Shown in pieces: positions 34,725-44,908 of a DNA stretch of 64,000 nt. Origin of the DNA: Cavia porcellus (Eukaryota; Chordata; Mammalia; Rodentia; Caviidae); contig NW_026947506.1 of the NCBI RefSeq assembly GCF_034190915.1, positions 10,849,501 to 10,913,500 on the forward strand. The letters run 5' to 3'. The notes under the pieces were generated by a model. That model was not told the origin of the DNA, did not search any database, and saw only the letters and a list, made by a program, of their open reading frames with translations. The translations under genes were made by a program, and so were the position numbers. How positions within the stretch are numbered: position 1 is the stretch's first letter; the number at the start of each line of letters is the position of its first letter.

Positions 34725-34738
34725 GCTGCCATGGCAAC
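34725..34738 (+). promoter_or_regulatory. RFX X-box-like site overlapping an ATG
   Basis: GCTGCCATGGCAAC differs from the ideal X-box at one base. The central ATG (34731) also opens a 28-codon frame that ends at a GT donor (CAG|gtcagc, 34814/34815). Confidence 0.45.
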
Positions 34739-35229
34739 GGGCCCCAGGCTGCCTTCCGTCCAGTTCACGCAGGAGCTGCTACTACAGGAGACAGGGGACA
34801 GAGAGCAGCCACAGGTCAGCCACCCCATCCCCAGAAGGGAGGAAGCCAAGCACTGGCTTCCTCGGGGTCCCAGGCAGGTGCTGTGTCAGGGAACGGTCCC
34901 TGGGGTCTCCCCAGCCTGAGCTGCTCCCCTGTGACTGGATCCATGTCATTTGCGGCCCTGGATGTCCCCAGGCATACGCAGCCTCAGGGGTGGTGTCCCA
35001 GCTAATGATGCCTCTCGCACTGGACCTGTCCCAGAGCCATTCCTGACAGTGGCCGTGGACACACTGGTCACAGTGTCCGTCCCACGGTGTTCACCCCACT
35101 CTCGTGTGATGCACGTGGCCTGCCGAAGAGTCTCCTGCGGCTTTGGTCAGTGCCTCTCTCATGCATGCCAGGCTGCTGCTTCTGGTGTCTGTGATGCTAA
35201 GTGCTGGGGGTGTTGGGCGCGTCCCTACT

Positions 35230-35460
35230 AGGGCTAGAACTTTCTAGAAAAGAAGCAATACTCTGGAAGGTGCATTGCAAATATTCCCACCCTAATTTAT
35301 CATGCTGATTTTGTGCACTAGGATTTTTGCTGTGCATAATTTTTAAAACCTTAGGTATAGAGAGCCGTCATGGATCTCGAATAATTTGGGGTCTGACAGT
35401 GTTCATATCAGTAGAGGCCCTGTGACAATGCTTTCTGTGGGTTCAAATGACCAGAAAGGA
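35230..35460. promoter_or_regulatory. AT-rich unique island, candidate conserved noncoding element
   Basis: About 230 bases of markedly AT-rich, non-repeat sequence embedded in GC-rich DNA. It includes TGCATTGCAAATATTCC (an octamer or C/EBP-like core), TAATTTATCATGC and two TTTCTAGAA-like palindromes near 35,240. It resembles no SINE, L1 or LTR that I recognise. Confidence 0.3.
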
Positions 35461-37717
35461 TCTCCCTGCTCCAAAAGATGTTCTCACACGGTCTATACCC
35501 ACAGCATCCTTTTCCGAGCGTGGCTACTGATCACCCACCCTGGCTCGCTGTTCCAAGTGCCTGGGTCCCGCAGCTTCCTCCTCCACCTCCGAGCGTCACC
35601 TTCCAGTGTGAGCGAGTGTGTGGGGCTATTTCGAGCCTTTCCTGTTTGCTCGAGGACGTGTGGTCACGTGCAGGCCCTGCGTTTCTCACCCAACTTTTAT
35701 TCTGAAAATTTCACACACACTGAGAGGTGGAGAGAAAGGGAGCCCCCACATCCTCACCACCACCCTGTCTGGCTGTGTGCTGGTTTTCTCCCCCTCCATT
35801 CTCCGTGCCCCCTTCCCTTCTTCCTTTCCTCCTCCCGTGTGCTGTCCTCCCCCTTCTGGCTTCTCTGCTCCTTTCTTTCTTACTTTGGGCGAAGTATTTG
35901 GTGGCAGCCACCTCAGTCACTGACCCTGTATACTTCTGGATGTGGACTCTAAATTCAAATGCAAATGTGGACTTTTTTTTTTTGCTAAACCACCTCCGTT
36001 CTTCCTGTAACAACGGTTCTCCTCACACACCCACCCCATCTTCCCGATCCCTGCTCTCGCCATAGCTCAGCCACCTCCTGTCCCACTGTTCCCTCCAGGC
36101 ACGGTCTCCCCAGCCCCCCTATCTTCCAGAGGGCACAGGTCTCAGAGCCAACCTCTCCTGTTGTGATGTCACATTGAGGTGCCACCCAACCTGCTTTCCC
36201 AGCAGCCCCCAGGTGTTAAGGAGGCTTGACCTTGGGGTGTTTCCCTCCAAGGATGTGGGGTCCAGTAGCAGAGGCGCCAGCTTTTGCAGACACACCCCCA
36301 GCTACATCGTTCTGTCCATAATCCTCCCGGTGGGAGGCTGCTGTCAGTAGCCCTGGGAACCACTGGACCTTGGCTGGGCCTCCTGGATGTTTGGGGACCA
36401 AGTTTCCACAAGTCCTCTGGGAGGTCTGGGTCCTGCTGACACTCAGAGCTTCTCAGATCCTCTCCTGTGGTTCCAAGATTGTGGAGCCCTGCAGAATGCT
36501 GGGACTACAGGGGTGGTGGAGGCGGTGAGGGATCTACATGTGCTTGTGGTGACCAATGGCCTGGGCTGGGAACCAAGCATGACCAGTCCTCAGGGGTCCT
36601 CGGGGTACAGAGGACAGGACAGTGGCCTTGGGCTGGCTCTCAGCTGCAACTGTTTCCTGGTGTCATGGCCCACTTCTTCTGCACGGATGACCCAGATCAG
36701 ATCTTCCTTAATTGGCACGCAAGCACTGGGACTTGGGCAGCTTCCCACGCCCCCTGGGTGACCTCACTTCTTGGCATCTTTCTCACTGCCCTGGGCCAAG
36801 CAGTGCCCAGTCTGGGTGACACCACGTGGAGGTAGCACCTAGTGGAGATATCCACGTGGCTCACTTGACTAATGATCACTGACTTTGCCAGGGAGGAGGT
36901 GGAGGAGCTCTGGAGTGGAAGGACGGGGTAGGCACCACTCATGGGCACTTGTGCCCCTACTGGGTGCCTCGGGCTGAGCAGAGCTACACACAGGTACAGA
37001 GAAGCCAGGAGCCCGCAGAAGCCAACCAGCCATCGGGGACTCAGCTGTTGACTCCTCCCCCAGAGTCCCCCACCAGGAAAAATGCAGCTTCCAGGACTGA
37101 GCGCTCAGCCTGGGGGTGCCCATCTCCCCCAGAAATACGATCCCCATGGGATCTGGTGTATCTTTTGGTGCTCCTGATAGGACAGAGTGGACAGGGAGTC
37201 ACAGCTCGGGGGCTGAGTTCTCCTTAGACCCCCAGGGCTGTAGTGGGCTTAAGGCAGAGAGGTCTCAGGGACCCCTGTCCACCCTGTCCACCCAAGGGCA
37301 GGCACGACTCCTTCCTCACACAGCTCAGGTCACAGTGGCTCTCACACTGTCCCCTCCCAGAGGCTGCCACATCTCATACCTGGCTGCTCTGGGAGCTGGG
37401 TGTGATTGGGGACAGAAACCTGACCCTTGCCATCCAAGGAGGAGCTGGATTTGGGCCCTCCCTAAAGCCCCTCCCGGGCTTCCCGGTCTGGCCAGCCCTC
37501 AACCCAGGACCCTGACTGATGGATGTGGATGATGGTCTTGCAGCCTGGCCCTGCACCCTGTCCTGGCAGAGCCCTGTGACCTGCTCTTCCTGCCCCTGCC
37601 CGGGTCTGACCTGTAACATCCCGCTCTCTAATCCCTCGGGACTGCTTGCCTCAGCCCATAGGCCAGGCACCTGCTTTACACCCTGACCCTAGTGCCCTTC
37701 ACCTCCCCAGCGGCCCT

Positions 37718-37742
37718 GCCCCAGCCCCAGCCCCAGCCCCAG
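37718..37742. repeat. (CCCCAG)4 array
   Basis: Four tandem CCCCAG units; the complementary strand has the same CTGGGG unit as the 3' UTR array. Confidence 0.75.
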
Positions 37743-40700
37743 TAGCTCTGTCCCTCAGCACAGCCCTCCCCCTGGGCTCAGCCTCTCTGCACCCCCCCCA
37801 GGGCTGTGTGGAGGGCACCCCACGGTGGAGCAGGGCAGGAAGGGTGGTCTCCCAGGGGCTCTATGCCCTGCAGTGCCCAGCCAAGGCAGTGAGTTCTGGA
37901 AGACCCAGGGGTGCAGGGTGGGGAGCAGGCTCCACACCCGCACAGCCCCTTGGGACCTCCAGCTGTCCTGGTGCCCAGTCATGTTCTTGCTTCTGTGTTG
38001 CATTTGGGCGGGGAGGGGTTCCTCTGGACTGGGGTGGGTCCTGCCTTCTGCCCTCCACCTTCTGCCCACACTGTGGATGCAGACCCCCAGCTCCCAAACC
38101 CAGGGCGGATACTCTCCGGTCACTGTCGTTACCAAGTGGGGCGTGGTCCCCCCCCCCCACACAACTGCTGTCCTGCTTTCCGTGGTTCAGTTACAGCCCA
38201 CTGAAGTCAAAAGGTGGAGAAGCCGATGGACACACAATTTCACTTTGAGATCTCATGCTATACTGAGGGTGCAGGGAAATCCTGCGCTGCTCATGATTTT
38301 GGGGGCCCGTGGGGTCTTGGGGTGCACCACTGTTGGTAAGGAGTTATGACAGTCATCTGTGCAGTGACCTTAGGGAACAGGTTTGGCCCTCATCCAGACC
38401 TGTGTGGGCCCCAGGAACTTCTCCCTTCTGCACCCCGCTTTGCCCTGGAGCATTAGCTGTTCCTCAGCAGGCCAGGGTGTGGCTGCCGTGGGCTTGGCGC
38501 CTGACATTCCCTCTGCCCGGAAGTTCCGTGGTCAGTGAAGTGAAACTGCCCTCCACCCCTTTTTATCCCACCCCCTCTGGGCTCCTCCCTGGCACTCACA
38601 GTCTGGTACTTGAGTCTTCCTGTGCAGAGAGGCCTCCTGGGGCCACACTTGGTTGGCTCTGGTCACAACCATTAGCTGGGCCTGGAGCATGGGAGGCCCC
38701 TTCTGCCTTCGCAGGTGACCATTGGTGAATTGATAGGAAAAACCCGCAGGATGCAGGCAGCAAGGGAAGAAGCCGTGCTGGCAGGAATCGCAGAGTCGTG
38801 GCAGTCCCTCTCCCTCACTTCTGGAGGGTGGAGGCAGCTGGGTCCTGCCCGGTTGGTTGCCCTCCCTTTCAAACCTCAAGACAGATCACACACACGGCAT
38901 CGGGCTCCCCGTTCCGGGGGTGCAGCTCTGTGACCCACAGCAGACTCAGCGTGGTGGGACCAACCATCCCAAGACACTTCCGTCATCCCAGAGAGACCCT
39001 GTGCCCTCATCTTGCCCCCAGACCACTGATCCAGTCGTGGCTCTGTGGCTTTGCTGCTCTGGGTACTTCACAGGAAAGAGGGAAAACGCACTGGCCAGCT
39101 CCTGCCACTGGGCATGCAGCCTCACGTCACCCACGCCGCGTCATGGCAGGGATCAGTACTACTTTCCGCTTTTGTGGCCATGGGTGAAGTGGCCTCGTTT
39201 TGTTCGCCCATTCACCCTCAGATGGTCCGGTGGGGAGAGGCGGTCGGTTCCGCGTGCCTGCTCTCTGGCTCTGCCTCTCTCTGCTTCCCGGCTGCCTCCC
39301 CCGGCCCCTTCCACCTTGCGTTGCTGGAATAACCCTGGAGGACTGGCTCCGTTGTGCCCAAAATGCTTGAATTTCTTTCGTTGCTTTTCAGAGTTTTTCC
39401 TCTCTAGTCCAGGGTAATGATCTGTGTGACTGCCCCCCTGGGACGCATGTGTCCTGGCTATGAGTCATGGTCGTAGGGGCACCACGGAACGAGCAGGACA
39501 ATGTTGTGATGTGGACCGTGTTGTGGAAATGGTTTAATGTCACATGGACTCCCTGAGGCCTGCAACTTGGTGCCCACCGTGGGCATCGACTCTGCTCCCG
39601 TTTCCTTGGCTGGCAGCCGATGTCATTTGAGTAGTTATTGGTTATATTGATTATAAACGTGCTTAGTCCGACTTGGTTATTAGCGTTTCCTAGAACTGAC
39701 CCACAGCCTCCTACATGTCCGGCAGCCTCTTGGATTCTTTCCAAATTTCTCCTTCATGTCTGCAGTGAGGGCCCTTTGCATGGCCAGCGGAGGTCTGCAT
39801 TTCCTCCCTTCCTTTCTGGGTTAGAATTCAGTTTCTGGCTGTGCTGGAGACGAGCCTGGGCCCAGCTTCATGCCTGGGCAAGCGCCCGCCCCTGAGCTGC
39901 ACAGCCGTGCAGCGGTCTCCCCTCGGGGTTTTCCATCTGCCATGTCCTCCCTCTGGGTTAATCCTCACGTGTGCCGCTCTGCCCGTCCTTTCCTGTCTGT
40001 TTCGCTGCTTCCTGTCTTGTTTCAAAGCTTTCTGTGCCTCTGGCTGGGGTTTGTGCAGGAGAGTGCAAGTCGGGTCCTCCGGCTTAGGGTCTGTGTGTCT
40101 GTCTGTGTAGGTGTCTCAATGCCCAGGCCCAGGACACGGCTGCGGAAATCCAGTGGGCAGACATCTGCCACCTGTGGGACCGAGCCGGGTCCTTGCATCC
40201 TGCACTGTCCTCTGCCCACGAGGAGGCACTCGCAGCTCTGTGCTTGCTGGAGTTCCCTCCACCTGGGCCAGGACAAGGGTTTCCTGTTCCCTACTCTTAG
40301 CCTGTGGGCCCCCTGCCTCCCTCCCTCCAGACACCTTTGGGCTGGAGGGCTCACAGGGCAGGGCTCGGTCCCTGTGAGCACCCTGCTTCAGGTGTCCCTA
40401 ACAGACTGGTGGACACGTTTCTGCCCCCCTTGGCCTCTCTCCTGGGGCAGTTCACAGGGCTCAGGAGACCGTGGTGTGTGCTGGCTGATCATGAGGGATG
40501 TAAACACAGGACACTCGGTCACCAGGGGAGAGGTGCGTGGTGAGGCATGGGGGCCCAGTCCTTGGGGTTTGTGGAGGTGTTGCCACATGCCACAGTCACT
40601 GACCTGACTCCCCATCTTGTACCACCCCACCTCCGGCCCTCCTCTTCCAGCCCAGGCCCCTGTCACCTCCTTTCCATTCAGAGCATGTTTGGCACCTTGG

Positions 40701-42699
40701 GGCCAGGGGAGCTTAGGAACTGAGTGCCAGCAGAGGTGACGAGGGTCAGACATGCATCTCACTGTGGCTTGGTACCGCAGCCTCTCCATGTGGGTCAGCA
40801 CCAGTCCTGTGGCACCGGGGTAGGAGCTGGCTGCCCTGACCTGCTGCTCAGTCCTGGGTGGTTTCAGGAGGACCATGACCCAGCTGCCCTAGGGGCCTTC
40901 AGACCTCACCAGACTCTGGTTTTGTGGCCTCACACTCAGGGTGGCCTCTCCCATCCTCACTGAAGTTCCTGCTGGCTGCACTGCACTGTTTGAATACAAA
41001 CCATGCTGTGGGTTCCAATCCCAGCCCTGTCCTTGGGAGCTGGGTGCCTGGGCGGGACTTCAGCCCTCTGGGCATCATCCTTCACCTGAAGGTTGGCATC
41101 CAGGGCAAGTGGCCTGAGGAGGGCAGGGTCGGTCAGACTCACAGTGCACCTCCTGCTGCGGCCACAAGGGCTGTCCCTTGGAGATGGGGGCGGGGTCCTT
41201 ACAGCCTGCCCATCCTCCCTCCTTCAAGGAGTGTCCCCCCAGGAACCTCAGGACTGGTGGCCCAGTGACTATGTGTCTATGTGGACTTGGAGTCCCAGAG
41301 CTGCCCACGTGCAGGGACCCCTGGGGCCGCCTGACCCTGCCCGGCCTGGGCCCCAGGGCCATTGAAGGCTGGGAAAGGGCAAGGCCCTCTGAAGTCCCAC
41401 CTGCCCCACCCAGGCCTCCAGCCTCAAGAATGGAGCTGTTATTATGGACAATGTCAGTCTGTCCCCCAGCAGCCACCAGAAGAAGCTGACTGGACAGAAA
41501 AAGGAAAGAAGAGAAAGCTCAAGCTTGTCAGAATTCGCATTTGGGGGTGTGAGGGGCGAGGGTGAGGTTCCTCAGCGGGTGCTGTTGGCACCACTGGAGC
41601 CTGGAGAGCCCGGACATGAGCCTGCTGCCGAGCTCAGGGCCTTGCTCCTGGGCCCTGGCCTGTGTGGAGAGGGCACCCCCCGAGGTCCTGCAGCCACTTT
41701 GGAGTTGTGCCAAGGTAAACAGAGACCCTTGTCACACACCTCGGGGGCGTTGTGACCTTGCCTCAGGCCTGGGCCCCGGTTGGGAGGGTGTGATGGGGCA
41801 CCCACAACCCATTCCGAAGAGCCCAGGGGCTGCGGCAGCCCAAGCCCCCTGTGCCTTCCTCTCCACAGGCCAGTGGGCATGCCCACCTGCTGGGCACAGC
41901 GGTGACTCCTGTCCACTCTGCATTGGTGGTAGGGCCCCTGCTATGCCAGGTGCTGGAGATGTGGGGGCCTAGAGAGATCCAGAGGGCAGCACCCACCCCA
42001 TCGTCCACTGAGCCACAGTGGGCAGCTGCAGGACAGAAATTGTTACGGTGGTGGGCGGCCACTTGGGACCATGCCCACTGTGTGGGGCTGCAGGACCCAG
42101 GTTGAGCAGGCTGTGGGGGGACCCAGGACCCCAAGGAGAGTGTACCAGGTCCCTAGGCCCACGCTGAGTACTTGTGCCCCAGCCCAGGCCAGGGTGGGAC
42201 CAGATGCAGCTCCAGGGCCAGGGGCGGGAGTGGCCACCATGCATAGACACAGGTGCCACAGCCGAGGGCCCTCGTGCCTGCCCATCCCTCCTGACCAGCA
42301 TTGCTTCCCTCTGGAGACCCTGGGCCTCCCTTGGCCAGGCAGCCCTGATCTGCCTGCCCACCGGCAGTGCTCCAGGGGCTGCAGGCCACGGTGGCTGCCT
42401 CTCAGGTCCCCACCTCTGGCCAGTTCTCCTGTGTGAGTGCGAATGAATGAGGGAGTGAATGAATGAACTAACGGGCAGGGAGCCCGGCTCGAGGAGCACC
42501 CCACCCATACCCCCAAAACTTGACCTCGAGCCCAGGAGGGCGACTGTGTCCCCTGACAGCGGCCCTGACAGAACCGGCCGTGTCACTGCCCTGCTCCAGG
42601 TGGCTGGCATGGCCCTAGCGCCTCTGAGGCAGCCTTGGGTGCCATGGCCCAGCCCCCCCGCCCAGAGGCCCCCCCCCCCCCGCTGGGGGATGAGACTGG

Positions 42700-42800
42700 C
42701 AGGAGGTGTAATCTTCAGCTGCTAATTTCAATGCCTGCAGCTTGCTGAGCTAAAAATAGCCCCCGATCTTGTTGAGTTGAAAAATAGAATCTGTGCCGCT
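42700..42800. promoter_or_regulatory. Candidate enhancer core with MEF2 site and E-box
   Basis: A perfect MEF2 consensus CTAAAAATAG at 42750-42759, an E-box CAGCTG at 42717-42722 and a homeodomain-like TAATTTC at 42723-42729 form an AT-rich patch inside very GC-rich unique DNA, 2 kb before the first coding exon. Conservation cannot be tested here. Confidence 0.4.
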
Positions 42801-43101
42801 GCCTCCGAACGTAGGCCCTTGCGGGCCCCATGCACACCAAACCCTGACCCCAAGACGCTGCTGGGCTGCCGGCTGGGGGTCCTGGATGAGCCTCGGCCCG
42901 CGGCTTCGGGAGCCTGCACAGGACGCTGTGGCAGTGCACGCTCGCCTGGGGCCAGGCAGCCGGTCTGAGTGCCTCAGCTTCCAGGAGCAGTAAGGCAGTG
43001 CGCAGTGGCAGGGGCTTGAGGGGGCAGCGCAGGTCCAGCAGCCTGCTGTGTCCCCCGCCGAGGGGTCCCTGCTGGGACAGCAGTGCGCCATGCCAGGCGC
43101 T

Positions 43102-43115
43102 CTGCCCCCTTGTGG
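43102..43115 (-). promoter_or_regulatory. CTCF-like motif
   Basis: Minus-strand CCACAAGGGGGCAG fits the CTCF core with one mismatch, 1.6 kb upstream of the first RASGEF1A coding exon. Confidence 0.4.
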
Positions 43116-44707
43116 CGGATGTTTGAAGTGCATAGGTTGCTGTGATCTCAGGCCCCACCTGATTCTAGAGCCACTGGCAGGATCTCAGGACCTAGAATCC
43201 TGAAGGTGCTGGGAGTGGAGAGGTGGGTGGCAGAGGCCCAGCCCTGTCCTGGTTGGTGGTGCCACTGCCCACACTGCTGGCTCAGTTCCTCCCACATTGC
43301 CACTGTATCCAGTCCCGAGTCACAGTGGTGGCACACACAACCTCCAGGGCTCCAACAACATAGCTTTTACTCAGCTTGGAGCTCAGCCAGACCACTTTCC
43401 CCTCTGCCCACCTTCCTGCCTAGGTGTGACAATGCAGCCCTGTGGGGACAGTGCCAGGGTGTCACCGCTCTGGCTAGGAGGACAGGATGCTGTGCCTATT
43501 TCCCTGTGCACAGGAGCTGGTCTTTCTGGAGGCCTCAGGCTGCACTGCCCTGCCCATGGGGCCAGTCCTTTGTCTGGGAGCCAGGGAGCAACCAAGGATG
43601 GCAGGGGGCTGTCCTGGCCAGGCCTGGACAAGCACGGATGTGGGGATGACACACTCACCAGGATGTGGAAATGCCATGTACAGCAGGCCCTGCACAGCAA
43701 GGCTGGGATGCAGCTGGGCCCCTGGGTCTCAAGATCACAGCCACTCTGGGGTCCAGAGGCTGCTGAGTGACAGATGCCACCCCCCAACCTAACACAGGGA
43801 CACTGAGAGGTCCAAAGTGGAAGGAGGATGGTGTCAGGGCAGGAAGGGGTCCAGGTGTGTGTGGCCCGGGGGCAGCTGCGCAGCTGTACCCAGAGTTCCT
43901 GTCAAGTGCCCCCTGCTGTGCTGCCTGGGGTGGTTGGGGCAGCAAGGCCTCAGGTCTGTGTAGGACCAGGAGGGACAAGGAGGTGGTGGGGTCCACCCCG
44001 TGCCTGTGCCCACTGATCCTGGGACCTGGGAGCTTGTTGGTCAGCAGGAGGGTGAGCTTCCAAGTTGCTGGCCTGCCGCCTTACACAGTGGGGAAACTGA
44101 GGCCTGTACCCCACCTTCTCCTGAAACCTCCTAACAGGGACCAGGCTGCAGCCTAAGGCGGTAATGAGGGGACCTTGCAACCCCTGCCAAGGTGGCCAGG
44201 CCCCGCTGGGCACCCGCCCCTCACAGGCCTCTCGCTGTGAGCGCTGGCTCTTCCCTGACCCAGGCCCTGGCTCCTCCTCCGTGTCCGAGGTCTGCCATCC
44301 TGTGCTGCACCCAGCCTGGCCCACCCCCTACATTATGGCAGAATCTGCCCTCAGCTTCTGATGCTGTCCTTGGTCCCAGCTCCGTGCCAGGCAGGGTTCA
44401 CAGTCAGCCCAGGCCTTAGACCACTGTCCCTGTGTCCCTTGTCCACACGCTTGGGCTGCAGGACTTGGTACTGCTGCCCGCATGCCCAGGACCCATGTCT
44501 TCTCCTGGGAGTTGCTTGTCTTGGCTGGGTCCCTGCTTTCTCTGTGTCTCTCTACACTTGCCTGCTGCCTAGGTGTCACCCCTGGGGGCAGGGCTGGTGT
44601 GCAGGAGCACACACCAAAGACACACTTGTCAAACCGCGCATACAGGCTGCAGACTCCTGGGGTGAGGCCCCAGCTGGCTGAAGCCTCATGGCCTCGTTCC
44701 TCTCCAG

Positions 44708-44908
44708 GAAACTATGCCCCAGACATCCGTGGTCTTCTCCAGCATCCTCGGGCCCAGCGGTAGCGGACAGGTGCAGCCTGGCATGGGGGAGCGGGGCAGT
44801 GGCGCTGGCGGTGCTGGGGACCTCATTTTCCAAGACGGACGCCTTGTCTCTGGGTCCCTGGAGGCCTTGATGGAGCACCTGGTCCCCACTGTGGACTATT
44901 ACCCCGAC
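44708..44908 (+). CDS. RASGEF1A: RASGEF1A coding exon 1 (contains the start codon)
   Basis: The acceptor tctccag precedes GAAACT and then the ATG at 44714; the donor is GAC|gtgagt. It encodes residues 1-65, from MPQTSVVFSS to TVDYYPD, ending in phase 0. The two codons before the ATG (Glu-Thr) are in frame, so an upstream coding exon could extend the N-terminus. The Gly/Ser/Ala-rich stretch at residues 28-35 looks like a flexible linker before the REM domain. Confidence 0.93.

Larger units (their letters stand above)
30900..42690. other. GC-rich repeat-poor DNA, probable RASGEF1A 5' intron
   Basis: Nearly 12 kb in which I see no intact SINE, L1 or LTR, in contrast to the first 28 kb. It holds the X-boxes at 32,627 and 34,725 and the AT-rich island at 35,230. 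Many open frames overlap on both strands without family resemblance. Confidence 0.5.
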
